DNA of 64,000 bases from Megascapheus bottae (taxonomy: Eukaryota > Chordata > Mammalia > Rodentia > Geomyidae). Under the pieces are notes generated by a model. It was not told where the DNA came from, searched no databases, and worked only from the letters and a program-made list of their open reading frames with translations. The stretch is from the NCBI GenBank assembly GCA_024803745.1, contig JANJXV010000010.1, positions 29,499,525 to 29,563,524 on the forward strand, written 5' to 3'. The translations under genes were made by a program, and so were the position numbers. Positions 47,316 to 59,621 of this stretch are shown in pieces (positions within the stretch are counted from its first letter, which is position 1; the number at the start of each line of letters is the position of its first letter).

Positions 47316-49414
47316 AGAAAAGAAGTCAAGACTTAGCCATGTAAGGTAAGGACTGGAGTTTTCTGAGGTAAGCATTTTAGGCAGAAAGCTATCTGTGAGA
47401 GAAAAAAAATAAGAGTCAAGAGTAGTGGAGAAATTGCCAACATTTCTGTGTTTTTGATCCACTAAGTTCAGGGTGTAATGAAATATCAAGCTAGAAACGA
47501 AATAGAAACCAGCTTACAGAAAGACCCAACTGACTAACACAGAATACTTAGTACTGAACTCTCAAATAACACTGCCCAAAGTGTCTCCAGGAAACTTTTC
47601 GGCAAGAGGCATTTCACCTTGACCCACAAGAACAAGCTATTTATATCCAGCAAAAGCCTAAAATTAGACAGGATTAAACATGGACATACAAAACCATGAT
47701 CATTTGTCAGCTGCTAATCTCTAGACTGATATTCAGATTTTTTTTAGTTAGTGTCAAAGCACTATCATCTTGGCTAAGAAATGTTAGCCAGCAATACATT
47801 TCAATATGCCTTTTATTGTTTAAAGCAAATTCTGCATCACAGAAGAAGAATGTCAATAAATGCTGTCATTATATTACCAAGGAATTAAAACTATTCTCAG
47901 AAAGTGTTAGTATAATTGCTGATAGTTCTGTACATTTACTGTGTCTCAATCACCGTGTTTATAAATGTGTGTGTATATATACATGTGCATACATATATCT
48001 GTAGATTGCTTAAAGAATATGTATCTGAAATTATTTCTCCAAAATATGATCTTTACTACCGTTTTACCTTCCATCTGCAATTCTCTATACAAATTGTGGA
48101 ATGGAAATAATGTAGACAAGGGACTACAAGACACTCAGTTCTAGATTTCCCCCCGAGGTCTTTAAAAGGGATTAATTACTTGACCCTAGTGAGTCTGAGT
48201 TTATTTGTAACAAAGAGAACTGTAATGTGAATACAGCATAAAGTGAACAAGTCAGCATGATAATCTAAAGGAAGTCCTCCAGGACAATCTCAGCACTTGC
48301 TGATGCTCATGCACATTTCTTGGCTCTGCTTACTTAGTACTTTCTCAGTCCCATGAGACATACTTCTATTTGTGCACCTGTTCTAGTTAGGTAATTCAGC
48401 TTTCATAAGAGGAAGGCAATTCTACCTGTTCCAGGAACAAGCAGTCCTGCACATGTAGTAGCAACACTGCCATGATGGTAACCCAATGGCTCAGGTCCGG
48501 GGGAATGGGGGTACCAGGAAAGTGGACAATCAAGCTCCTATTGCATAGTCTGTTAGGGCTTTATGGGAACTGTTTGGCAAGAAAGCCCTTCTCTTTATGC
48601 ATGGTTTGCTAGGAAGCACAGTTCCAAGCATTGGCTCAGTTAAAAAAAATGTACACTGGTTTTGAAATAATTCTTGTCCTGATTTTATTCTCTTTATGGT
48701 GCCCCACTCTCACCTCAGCATTTATTTCCCTTGATTTCCCTGGATATCTTTTTCTAAGGCATTGATCTTTCTTTCTTCCTCCTGTCATCCAACCTGTGTA
48801 ACAAGGTTAGAGACTCAATAGATTATAAATAGAGAACTGCTTAATAGGCATTCCCAGCCTACAACCCTCAAAGGGTATTCAAAGCTAATAAACCTTAATA
48901 AATTATTCATCCTAATACATCCAAAATATATCATGATACTGACCTGTTCACTACTACAATCACTGTAGAATGGCAAGATTCTCAGGCATTGACAAATAAT
49001 AGGTAGGTGGGGTAGTGTGTGGACCATGAAAGACAAGAAGCTACCAACAAAAGTCAAGGGCAGCTAGGAGCATTGTCATATATTGACCTGTATGGGGAAG
49101 ATGTATTGTTATTGCTCATATTAAAGATACATGAAGCCATTTTATAAGTTAAATATATGAATATAAAAAGTGTGTATTCATTAATTTTTCTTCCTCAACC
49201 AATGAAAGCATGTAATTAACTAAGCAAGAAAATAAGCTGGAAAGAATAAAATGGTAACACTCCTTTCCTTGCATTAGTAGTCATCGCTAGAAATTGAAAT
49301 TATCCTTTTAAGAAAATAGTAGCAGTAGATAAAAGTGTTATCTAAATTTTATGTTCTAGAAAATAATGTAGTTCCCAGTCTAATGCTTTTTGCTATATAT
49401 CAAGGAGAAATTCT

Positions 49415-49418
<4 letters not shown>
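47316..49418. other. Unique intron sequence
   Basis: No gene found. The stretch from about 48240 to 48620 is GC-raised and could be an old repeat that I cannot name. Confidence 0.48.

Positions 49419-49502
<84 letters not shown>
49419..49502. repeat. Compound (TG)n(AG)n microsatellite
   Basis: About 16 TG units run directly into about 26 AG units. Confidence 0.96.
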
Positions 49503-49507
<5 letters not shown>

Positions 49508-49509
49508 AT

Positions 49510-49735
49510 TATACCAGGACTTGAATTAGGGCCTCATGGTTTCACTTGGCTTTTTTGCTATGGCTGGAGCTCTACCTCTTGAGTACTTCCTCCAGTCTAG
49601 TATTTTGCTGATTAACTGGATATGAAATATCACAGACTTTTCTGCCTAAGTTCATTTCAAACCATGATTCTCTAGGTCTCAGCTTCCTGGGGAAGTAGGA
49701 AAGTAATGATAAGCTTCCAGCTCCTGGACTGTAGC
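49510..49735 (-). mobile_element. Diverged B1/ID-type SINE
   Basis: In reverse-complement order it keeps the landmarks GGAGCTCTACCTCTTGAG, TGCTGATTAACTGGATATGA, CTTTTCTGCC and CTAGGTCTCAGCTTCCTGGG. Confidence 0.6.
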
Positions 49736-50072
49736 AGAAGCTCCTAGATTGTAGTAGAAATTCTTAATTACATTCCTTCTTAGTCTTTCTAGGACTAGTC
49801 ATAAATTTCCAAATATCACATTTTCACTGAGATCATTTATGCTTTCCTAAATGAATACAAAACGTCATACTTTCTACTTCACACACCTCTAGTATTATAA
49901 TAGATACCTAACTCACAAGAGTCACATCATCTGTAGCACATTTTCAAAAATTCAGCTTTATAATAATAAACTATAATCAGAAAGGGTTTAAACACTAAAT
50001 TTTAAGCTTAGAACATGTAGCAGAGTATCATGATACAAATAAATGGTTACATTATTTTTTATTGTTATTATT
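49736..50072. other. Unique intron sequence
   Basis: The interval opens with a short near-repeat (AGCTCCTGGACTGTAGCAGA then AGCTCCTAGATTGTAGTAGA, about 49720-49760). Otherwise nothing is recognised. Confidence 0.45.
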
Positions 50073-50245
50073 TTGGAGTACTGGGGTCTGATCTCAGGGT
50101 CTTCTGCCTGTGTGGCTGGTTCTCTACCACCTGAGCTGGAAATGTAGTGTAGGGTACTTTTCTGATTTGGCTGGTTTTGAACTGCATTTTCTTGGATATC
50201 AACTCCCAAGTAGATAGGAAAACATGTGTGAATCATCAGGGCCTA
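50073..50245 (-). mobile_element. Diverged SINE, probably B1-related
   Basis: GTACTGGGGTCTGATCTCAG, GTTCTCTACCACCTGAGC and CCAAGTAGATAGGAAAACAT recall a reversed SINE, but it is too diverged for firm family assignment. Confidence 0.45.
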
Positions 50246-50384
50246 GTGACATTTAGTAGTATACTAAAAGAGAAACAATTGGCTATATTCCACAGGACAA
50301 AGTGAAATGTCATCTACTTGGTTGATGATTTGGGGATGCATTCTTAAGTAATCAACATATAAATATCTTTTTTAATTTTTATTT

Positions 50385-52300
50385 TTAAATAATTTTTACT
50401 GTGATTAATAGAAGGGTTACATTATATTCACCAGATAGAAGGTGCATAACTTCACAAACATTGATACCCTTTCTCATGACATGGTCCCCATTTCCCTCTC
50501 ACCCTCCCTTTGCTTATCTTGACTTCCTCCCTTCCCTATCCAATTTCAAATAGCCAATTAAGCACATATAAAATATATCAGATAACAGGGTGAAATATTG
50601 TAACAATATGAGATAACCAAAGGATGGCAAAGGAGATGAGCGATAACATAGTACATTAAGGACAACAGTAACTCATTTTATGGCTTTTGTTTCCTTATCC
50701 TGGAGGTCCTTACATTTAGTGTCATAGTATTTGGCCTAATGTCTCTAGGTTTTGTTCTATTGTAAATCTCTGCTAGAAGAGCCCAAAGTTTCTACTGATT
50801 ATGACAAATGAGGGAGACTATTGGGCCTATGTTCCTTTGAGTCTGGCTTGCTTCACTTAATATGATTTTTTTCTAAGTCTTTCCATTTCCTTACAAATGG
50901 AGCAGTGTCATTCTTTCTGGCAGCAGCATAGAATTCCATTGTGTATAAATACCACATCTTGTTTATCCGCTCATCAACTGAGGGACATCTGGGTTGGTTC
51001 CATATCTTTGCTGTGGTAAATAGTGCTGCAATGAACATCACTGTGCTAATGGATTTAGTATGTCCTTGTTTCAGGATGATTAGGTATATGCTAAGTAGTG
51101 GAATTGTTAGGTCACAGGGGAGCTCTATGTTTAGTCTTTTGAGGCACTGCCACACTGTTTTCCATAGTGGTTGAATGAGTTTGCACTCCCACCAACAGTG
51201 TAGTAGTGATCCCTCCTGGCCACATCCCCTCCAGCATCTGTTGTTATTAGTTTTCTTGATCTTGGCCATTCTAACTGGAGTGAGGTGGAATCTTAGAGTT
51301 GTTTTGATTTGCATTTCTTTTATGGCCAGAGATGTTGAGCATTTCTTCATGTGTCTATAGGCCATTTTTGTTTCTTCTTCAGAGAAGACTCTCTTTAAAT
51401 CTTTGGCCCATCTTTTAATGAGATGGTTGTTACTTTGGAGATTAGTTTTGGAGTGATTCAATTTTTTTAGCTGTTGATATATTTTAGATATGAGACCTTT
51501 GTCTGTTGTATGGTTGGTGAAGATCTTCTCTCACTCTGTAGGCTTCCTAATTAGTTTACTAGCTATGTCCTTTGCCATACAAAAGCTCTGCAGTTTAATG
51601 CAGTCCCACTTATCCAGCCCTTCTTTGATTTGATGTGTTTCTTGGTCCTTATTGAGAAAGTTTCGACCTGTGCCAAGGAGGCCTATTGTGTCTCCTATTC
51701 CTTCTTATAAAGTTTTCAGTGTGTCAGCTTTTACCTCTAGGTGTTTGATCCATTTGGAGTTAATTCTAGTGCAGGGTGACAATGAAGGATCCAACTTTAG
51801 TTTTCTGCAGGTGCTTAACCAGTTCTACCATCACCACTTGTTGAAGAGGCTATCTTTCTTCCATTCTATTTTTTGGCACCCTTGTCAAAGTAGGTGGCCA
51901 TAGGTCTGTGGGTTAATATCTGTGTCCTCAGTTCTATTCAATTGGTCTTCAGGCCTGTTCTTGTGCCATTACCAAGCTGTTTTGATGGTTATAGCTCTGT
52001 AATAGTCTCAAATTTGGTATTGAAATTCCTCCTGTGCTGTCTTTCTGCTAAGTGTTTTTGCTATATGGAGTCTTTTATTATTCCATATGAAATTTTGGAT
52101 TGCTTCTTGTGCTTCTTTAAAGAATGCCAGTGGGATATTGATGGGTATTGCGTTGAATTTGTAGATAGCCCTTGGCAAGATTGTCATTTTCACGATGTTG
52201 ATTCTTCCAATCCAGGAGCATGGGAAGTTTTTCATTTCCTCAGTTCTGCTTTAATTTCCTTTTTTCAGGGTTTTAAAGTTTTCATCAGAAAGGTCCTTTG
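50385..52300 (-). mobile_element. 5'-truncated L1 (1.9 kb)
   Basis: The element runs from a T-rich 3' tail (TTTTTACTGTGATTAATAGA) through the 3'UTR into the C-terminal part of ORF2, stopping near 52300 at the equivalent of AAAGGACCTTT. That is within about 10 bp of where the plus-strand L1 at 18847 begins. It lies in the PRKG1 sense orientation. Confidence 0.93.
50853..51461 (-). pseudogene. L1 ORF2 C-terminal segment, 202-codon open frame
   Basis: This is the longest surviving ORF2 C-terminus in the window. It covers the region after the reverse transcriptase and includes a CCHC-like knuckle ([14 protein letters not shown]) and the terminal [20 protein letters not shown] segment. Upstream ORF2 (51652-52235) is in other frames. 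It has no catalytic domain. Confidence 0.85.
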
Positions 52301-52496
52301 ATAGATCATTATTCTCAAATGGCACAGGGTCAGGGTTATACCCCATAATTTCATTGTACATTCCCACTATCCAGAGCTACTCTGTTCTTGGAGAATTTTG
52401 TGAAATTGAGTGAGTTATTGATACTGAAGTTTACCAACAGATGTTTAGCATTGCTTTTTTACAAGTTTTTAAATATGATGTTGTGAAGACAAGAGC

Positions 52497-52656
52497 TATT
52501 CTCTGTCTCTCTCATTTTCTCCCTGTCTTTATCTCCTCTGTCTCTCTCTCTCTGTATGTCTGTCTCTGTCTTTCTCTCTTTGTCTCTCTATATCTCTCTG
52601 TCTCTGTCTCTCTGTGTGTCTCTCTGTCTCTCTCTCTCTCTGTCTCGGTGCCCCCC
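52497..52656. repeat. (TCTCTG)n-type simple repeat
   Basis: About 160 bases of CTCT and CTGT units. The Ser/Leu-rich frames here are artefacts. Confidence 0.92.
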
Positions 52657-52745
52657 CTCAGAGGCAGAGTTTCACTATGTCACCAGAGTGGCCTTAAAGT
52701 TATTATCCTCCTGGCTTAACCTTCCAAGTGCAAGGATTACAAGGA
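52657..52745 (-). mobile_element. B1-like (7SL) SINE fragment
   Basis: AGGCAGAGTTTCACTATGTC, TCCTCCTGGCTTAACCTTCC and AAGTGCAAGGATTACAAGG are the reverse complement of a 7SL-derived element. The pyrimidine simple repeat sits at its tail side. Confidence 0.72.
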
Positions 52746-53679
52746 AGAACAATTCTTCAACATGATTCCACTAGGAATGAATGGCAATCTGATAGGCTTG
52801 CTGGAGTTTGTGAGTTTTTTTTTCTTCTCATTTCCCTCAGCAGAGAAGGGTAATGTACCATTGCTCAGTGTTGGTGTCTGTTTACAATGTAAGAATTTAA
52901 ATAAATGGGGAGAAACAGATGAATATTCCAGCAAGCACTTTTAGTTCCCTGTTCCATTTCTCCATGAGTCCTTATGTGGTACAATGTGGTACTCATGATT
53001 TTGTATCATAAACTCAAAGCTGGATGTTCCTGTCAGGTTTGCTCTAAGCCCACTGAGGTCTCTTTGTATCTAAGGGGAGCAAGAAATACCTGGAGATTTA
53101 GATGGAGAATGAGTGTTTAACCACTAACTAGAGACAGAGGTAGAAAAACCCCAGTCTCCCTACCATTAATCAGTGCATTACAGCTTTAAAATATGATCTG
53201 CTTGGTTTTTGGAATTTTCCCTTTGCAAACGACTAAATAAAAGTATACTCCATGCAGAGCTTTGCTTGATAGCCTTACATGCATCTAATCCCCTTTAGTC
53301 ACTTCTTTAGTCCTCTGTGTTTCCTTCTGGAAACAATACCTACATAAGTGACCTTGATGGAAATCTTGATCTCAGGCTTTGCTTCCCAGCCTAAAATGAA
53401 GCCTGCATCACAGAGCCAGAGCACATGAAGGACATGGCAAGTAGCTTGGGTGTTTTCATAAAAAACCTACACTAAATAGATCTGTGCTGCTAAAGGACTT
53501 GTTATAGATACAATAAGATCTCTCCAAGGTTCAACTATTGAATTCCAAGGCATGTGAATGTTACAATTCACGGTAAACTTCCAAGATTGTGAATAAATTA
53601 TGGTTTCAATTTGATGGCCTTGACTTCAAGAGATTGTTCTGAACTACCCAGGTAAAACAATGGAATCATCAGCGTCCTT
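52746..53679. other. Unique intron sequence
   Basis: Nothing recognised. Frames at 52737-52944 lack motifs. Confidence 0.48.
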
Positions 53680-53695
53680 AAAAGTGACACAAGGA

Positions 53696-53890
53696 GGGCC
53701 AGGAGTTTGGCCTAGTGGTTAAAGTGCTTGCCTAGCATGCATGAAGACCCGTGTTCGATTACTTGGTACCACATACATAGAAAAAAGCCGGAAGTGGTGC
53801 TGAGGCTCAAGTGGTAGAGCTCTAGCCTTGAGAAAGTCCAAGGACAGTGCTCAGGCCCTGAGCTCCAGCCCAGGACTGGCAAAAAAAAAA
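53696..53890 (+). mobile_element. IDL-Geo SINE with perfect 16-bp target-site duplications
   Basis: The dimer is complete, with an almost unmutated right half (GGAAGTGGTGCTGAGGCTCA to CCAGCCCAGGACTGGC) and a long A tail. AAAAGTGACACAAGGA occurs at 53680-53695 and 53891-53906 without a mismatch, which makes this one of the youngest insertions in the window. Confidence 0.95.
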
Positions 53891-53906
53891 AAAAGTGACA
53901 CAAGGA

Positions 53907-54095
53907 AATGGAAAGATTTGGAAAAAAAACCTCTATTGAGAGAGGTAAACCAGACCCAAATAAACATAGGTTGCATGGGTTCCCCACATTTGTAGTAATT
54001 AGAATATGTGGCTATAAATCTACAAGTAAAAAAAAAACAAAGAATGATAAAAGACCAAAACACTGGACATGGACATAGTAAATTAAATAGTACTT
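53907..54095 (+). mobile_element. Old L1 3' fragment
   Basis: AATGGAAAGATTTGG, TGAGAGAGGTAAACCAGACC and GGGTTCCCCACATTTGTAGT are the end of ORF2/start of 3'UTR of an older L1. The young IDL-Geo SINE has landed in or at its edge. Confidence 0.65.
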
Positions 54096-54333
54096 TAAAC
54101 ATTCACACAGTCGTGGTATTCTTAGGAGAGGATCACAAAGGCTCAATAGCTATGTGCATATAATCATATAAAATGATGTTTATTGATATGAACTCCAAGA
54201 TATGAAAACCAATAAGTTTTGTGTCATTTTACTGTTTGTGGTTTCTTTCTTTCCTTTTGTTGCTGTTTTTGACTTCTGTATCTTTTGTCTTGTAAGTTTA
54301 TCTTTTATAGGAGGGTAAGGGAGCACAGAAATG

Positions 54334-54393
54334 GTGGGGCAGGGCCAGGAGATTGGCCTAGTGGTAGAGAGCTCAAGCCTAGGACTGGCAAGA
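54334..54393 (+). mobile_element. IDL-Geo SINE lacking its middle
   Basis: GGGCCAGGAGATTGGCCTAG with TGGTAGAG passes directly into AGCTCAAGCCTAGGACTGGC and an A-rich tail. The first 30 or so and the last 25 or so bases of the dimer are present and about 130 bases between are absent. Confidence 0.82.
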
Positions 54394-54529
54394 AAAAAAA
54401 AGAAAGAAAGAAATGGAGAGGCAAAGGACGAACTAATTCAGCAGTGACACTCACTAGATACTATGTTGAACTACATGACATTGGGAGAAGTGGAATGAGC
54501 TGAGAGTCAAGGAGGGAAGAGTTGACACT
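54394..54529. other. Unique intron sequence
   Basis: Nothing recognised. Confidence 0.4.
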
Positions 54530-54735
54530 GTGCATTTAAATTCTGCCTCTGGACGTTAGTGGCTTAGGTGACCTTACACACGATGTTTAACCTCTCTGGG
54601 CCTCAGCTGTCTTCTTCATAAAATAACTGTCTACCTCATAGGGTTGTTCTGAAGAGTAAATGAGCCAATCCATATTAATTATTTAGAGAGGTGTTTGGCC
54701 CAGTAAGAACTCATTAAATGTTGATTACTCCACTA
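54530..54735 (+). mobile_element. MIR SINE (ancient)
   Basis: TTTAACCTCTCTGGGCCTCA, CTACCTCATAGGGTTGTTCT, GAGTAAATGAGCCAATCC and CTCATTAAATGTTG follow the MIR core and 3' region in order. This is an old mammal-wide element. Confidence 0.85.
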
Positions 54736-54825
54736 ATGTTGATCTTCAGTACACTATCTTACTGGAAAACTGCATTTCTTTTCTCTCTATGTTCATGTAA
54801 GTCAAGGTAGCATGAGTAGACTTTT

Positions 54826-55035
54826 ACAATATTTCACATTGTTATCTCATATATTTTATATGTGCTTAATTGGTTATTTGACACTGGACAGGGAAGGGGG
54901 GAAATCAAGATAAGTGGGGGGAGGGTGAGAGGGAAATGGGGACCATGTCATGAGAAAGGGTATCAATGTGAAGTAATGCACCATCTGGTGAATATAATGT
55001 AACCCTTCTATTAATTACAATAAAAATTATTTTAA
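54826..55035 (+). mobile_element. Short L1 3' end
   Basis: L1 3'UTR from CACATTGTTATCTCATATAT to AATTACAATAAAAATTATTT. Confidence 0.88.
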
Positions 55036-55069
55036 AAAAGGACAATCACTCAAGATAAAGCTCTTGTTT

Positions 55070-55368
55070 CCAGTATTGTGTGACTGTTGTTTTTAATGAA
55101 CTATGTTATTTCTCATCTCTTTTGTTGTCCCTTAGTTATCTCATATTGTTACGGTGTCTTACCTTGTTATCTGTCATATTGTATATATGTTTATTTGTTT
55201 ATTTGAAATAGGATAGGAAAGGGGGAAAACAAGATGGGGGGAGGCAGGAAGGAAATGGGGACAAAAACCTGAGAAGGGGTATCAATGTTTGTGAAGTAAT
55301 GTACCTTCTATCTGGCGAATATAATGTAACCCCTTCTATTAACTACAATAAAAAACAATATTAAAAAA
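55070..55368 (+). mobile_element. Short L1 3' end, adjacent to the previous one
   Basis: A second L1 3'UTR in the same orientation, from GAACTATGTTATTTCTCATC to AACTACAATAAAAAACAATA. The two are independent copies about 40 bp apart. Confidence 0.88.
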
Positions 55369-55383
55369 TTATAAATCAGACCT

Positions 55384-55512
55384 ATTTCTCTCTCTCTTTT
55401 TCTCTCTCTCTATATATGTATATATACATATGTGTACATGTATACGTACATACATATATATATATATATACACACACACATGGGGGAGAAAGAGAGAGAG
55501 AGAGAAATATTT
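55384..55512. repeat. TC / TA / CA / GA compound repeat with palindromic symmetry
   Basis: A TTTCTCTCTCTC arm at the left pairs with a GAGAGAGAGAGAAA arm at the right, around an alternating TATA/TACA core. The whole 129 bp could fold back on itself. Confidence 0.85.
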
Positions 55513-57404
55513 ATTACCTCCTTTAGGGTGCTTCCATCAGTGCCTTTGGGATGTTTTTATAGTATGTAATAGAAATATTCACTCGGAATTCATGAAACAT
55601 TAATGTAATTAGTAGGAAGTATAGAAAACAAATGATATGGAACAAAGGGCTACCAAACTATATTACTTTTATGAAATGTAAGTTATCATAATTAAGTACA
55701 TTTGGTGTCTTCTTGAAGTAAAAATGATTATTGCCTGAGTTATTGAATAAATATTTTCACTAAGTTGAATTAACATTTATAAAAAATGAATAAAAAATAA
55801 AAGTTTTCTTCTTGAATTTCAATTACATATAAATTTCCTAGAGTAAAAATTTCCATACTATATTACAATCTCTGTAGTTGTTTTGTGCATCCTTGGTCAA
55901 TCCTTCACATTCTCTGATACATGCTTTCTATACACAGGTGTTTTATGTTTATGCAAGTAACAAAGTTACTTTACCTTTCAGAGCATTTTATATTATCTCT
56001 GTTTTGTTTTTTATGCCTTACTATGTACCCCAGAAATTAATGATGATAGTTCACAAGACTTTCAAGCTGCATCTTTACTTTAATAAAGAAACTTCAGTGA
56101 ACTCTATAGAGATAATGTTATATTATATAGATTGATATATATCTATGACCTATAAACTCTCAGCTTAATTTTAATTATGTTCTAAAATTTATGTGCCAGT
56201 GATTGCATATAGAAATTCCCTTCTTGAATACTCATTTGTTAAACATTACATTTGAAATATGATGGAAAAATCAGTGTTAATAAAATCTTTCAATTAAAAA
56301 ACTTCAGTGATGTATTCATATATTAGACATATAAAAGTTAGTACAACATTCACACAATACTTAGTTTCATCAGGAATGACACCTAATCTTGTTAAAACAT
56401 CAAAGAAATGTAAACAAAGCCTTCTTATATGAAAATCAATTAGTTTACAGAAGATGCTAATGAGTTGAGCCTAATCTAATTAAATACAATACGTATAGTA
56501 GAAGATCAAAGTAGCAAAGGAAAAATTCAGAACAAATGACAAACCAAGTTGAGTTAAGATATCAGACCATTAAACTAAACTTGCTTTATTAATAAAGATA
56601 CTACTGGTTCATTATATCTTTAAAACAAATATCAGCACAATATTTCTGCTTAATATATACAGTGCCTTCTAATCAAATATTCAACAACTAAGCTGGCAAA
56701 AAAGACTTTCATTAGGAATTATCTATAGTCCCTTTTCCCCCAAGCCAACAGAAGAAATACCAATGGTGATTTTTTAAAGACAAATCAGGTTATTAACTCA
56801 TAACAAAATAGGCATTAAGAAATGGACCTTAATATCTAGGGTGAACTTGATACACAGATCTCTGTCGTCATATACAGGACAAATTTTAATTCTGTATCAT
56901 TGCAAATTCATTACTTCATAAACTACAGACTGTCCTTCGGTCTCCCTTAGCACTTTAACTATTAACTAACATAATGCCTATCAGGTCTTTAATTATATCT
57001 AATGTTGAGAAATCCTCTGATTTAAGTGAACAATTGCAACATAAACTCACATACTGTATTTAGAAGAATACACAATAAATTTCAATTTCAATTTACATCC
57101 CTAGGCATTAAACAGCTGAAAGAGGTTCATTTCAATTTTAGTATAAAACTAGTATACATTAATTTGGAATTGAAAATGGACAACTAAAATAAATTATTAA
57201 AAGAAGGGACCAGAAATAAGAAGCTTGTTTTTGGGAAAGAAGTAAAATATAGTCTCAGGTTAATCTTATTGAGAAAGCAACATTTGAACCAAGTCTAAAG
57301 AAAATAAGAACTTTAGTGAAAAACCTATATGAAACAAGAATATTCCAGGCATTGAACAAAGGTCTAGAGCTAAAGTCCTGGTGCCTAAAACAAAACAAAA
57401 CAGA
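55513..57404. other. Unique intron sequence
   Basis: About 1.9 kb, very AT-rich, nothing recognised. The 85-codon frame at 55878-56135 has no motif. Confidence 0.52.
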
Positions 57405-57955
57405 GTCCAGGATTGCTAACCATTACATCATGGAACACTGCCTAATTTTAAAGAAATGGAAAAACTTGGAAAAAGTCATATTAAGTGAAGTAAGCCAGAT
57501 CCAAAGGAACATGGGCTCATGGTTTCCCTCATTTGTAATAATTAGTACACATCTAGGACTCTCCTAGCAGAGGATTACAATAGTGCAAAACCTAAATACA
57601 TAAGGTCATATAGGATGAGGCTAAATGAAAGGGTCTCCAGGATATGGAAAAAAGAGCTTTATCTTATGTGATTGTTGTTCTTAATGTGCTATGTTATTTC
57701 TCTTCTCTTTGGTCGCCCTTTGGTCAATCTCATATTGTTACTGTATGTGACTTTGTTACCTGGCATATTTTATATACATTTGAAATAGGAAAGGGAAGGG
57801 GGGGAAAACAAAATGATTGGGAGTGGTGGTGGGAAGGGAAATGGAGACAAAAACACGGGAAGGGGTATCAAAGTTCGAGAAGTAATGCACCCATTACCTG
57901 ATGAGTGTAACTGTAACCCCTCTATACATTACCCCACGATAAAATTAAAAAGAAA
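57405..57955 (+). mobile_element. L1 3' end, intermediate age
   Basis: AAGAAATGGAAAAACTTGGA, ATTAAGTGAAGTAAGCCAGA, then a 3'UTR variant with GAGAAGTAATGCACCCATTA and ACCCCACGATAAAATT. It differs from both the young and the oldest copies. Confidence 0.87.
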
Positions 57956-58009
57956 AGATAGCCAAAAAAGAGGGGTGGGCACAGGGTTTAAACCCTACAA
58001 AAAATACTC

Positions 58010-58260
58010 TGATTCCAGGCACTAGTGACTTATACCTGTAATTCTAGCTACTCAAGAGGATCTGGAGATGATGGTTCAAATCCTGCTCAGTCAAGAAGTC
58101 AGAGAAACTCTTATCTTCAATGAGCCACCAAAAAGCTGAAATGGAACTGTGGTTCAATAGTAATGTGCTAACCTTGGGCAAAAAAAAAATCAGGATAATT
58201 CCAAGGCCCTGAGTTCAAGCTCCAGTACTGGCAAAAACAGAAACAACAACAACAAAAAAA
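58010..58260 (+). mobile_element. B1/ID-type dimeric SINE
   Basis: GACTTATACCTGTAATTCTA, AGAGAAACTCTTATCTTCAA, GGAACTGTGGTTCAATAGTA and GGCCCTGAGTTCAAGCTCC, then a long A-rich tail. Confidence 0.83.
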
Positions 58261-58299
58261 AAAAAACACATCAATAACAACAAAACATTGCAAATTTAA

Positions 58300-58640
58300 T
58301 TGCTCATGATTGAATCCCCAATGTAATAATATTTTGGAAATGGAGACTTTGGCACTTATTTAGGCATCAGTGATTTGCAGGGTGTAGGGTTCTCACCATG
58401 GAATTACTGCCTTTGTAAAGACATACCCCTACTTGCCCTTTGTAGCAAGTCTACAGTCCTAGAAGCCAGGTTTAACCAGGACTGGTTATGCGAGGACATG
58501 AATCTCTGGCTTCCAGCCTCATGTACTGTGAGAACATCAATTTCTATTTCTATATCTTTTGACTACCCACGCCAACTTAGATAGTAAGTATAGTCATACC
58601 TGCATTGCATTTAAGATATCATTTTGTCAGTCAATAGCAA
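58300..58640 (+). mobile_element. Probable MaLR-type solo LTR (MST/MLT1-like), ancient
   Basis: AATCCCCAATGTAATAATAT, GAGACTTTGGCACTTATTTA, GGGTTCTCACCATGGAATTA, TGCCTTTGTAAAGAC, CTTCCAGCCTCATGTACTGT then GAGAACATCAATTTCT follow the order of landmarks in mammalian MaLR LTRs. It is noncoding and heavily decayed. No internal proviral region is seen. Confidence 0.62.
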
Positions 58641-59621
58641 TAAAACTACAATACTTTCAATATCTTTGAAACAGTTTCTTTCATTATTTTTATATTTTAA
58701 AATTGTCCTCGAGGCAAACATTTTCCCCAGTTTCTCTGATTTCTTTATTAAAATTTTAATATAGTTCTCAGAGTGCATAGTAGATAACCTCTCTCTAATT
58801 TAGCTAAAAATATCAATGGGTTGATTTCTGCAACCATAGTGATTGTTAACCTGACTTTTACCAGGAAATTTTTGGAGATATTGTAAGTAATTTCATTTTG
58901 CGCACAAATGTCTGCTGGTAAAAATATGTTTTGTGTGTGGAAGAGACTATCACTTTTAGTTTAAAATGATAAATCCTTAAATTCCAATGTATTAGATTTC
59001 ACAAATAATCTCTAACAGTTGAGTTTCTTAAGACGTCTCCAAGGGCCCTATTTTTGTTGAGATCTAGATGATGGCAAAACCTACATTCACAGATGGGAGT
59101 AATAAGCAGAACTAATTATTTGCATAATTCAAAACAGGAAAGAATTGCTCAACAGAGCTTTCTGAACAATGTAAGCATTAACTTGGACTTTCAAACAGGT
59201 ATTACTCAGTCCTCTCTAACATCATCTAACATCTCAAACATCATTATGACAACTTTAAAGGTAAACTATCTTTTCTTCTGAAGCAAATTGGATTGATTGC
59301 AGTTGGGTTTTAGAGATTTGTATTCAACTATGCTTTTTCTTTTCTTTCACCTGAAAAATTTTCAAAAACAACCAGGACAAGATACTTGCACAGTGAAAAG
59401 GCTCCTCTCTCTGCATAGCTCATTATGTGGAAGGAATGATGTAAGTTAACATAACTATTGAGGGATATGTGTGTATCTCCTAATGTGCTGGATAGACTGA
59501 AATAGTATATCTTTCCCATGAAACATTCCAACTGGAGAGCTAACCTTAGTTAAGAGAGAAAATACCAAAAACCTAAATTGAGGCACATGAATACTGCCAT
59601 TTTTCTTTTCTCTGGCAAAAA
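58641..59621. other. Unique intron sequence
   Basis: Nothing recognised. Short frames at 59093-59281 and 59328-59531 lack motifs. Confidence 0.48.
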
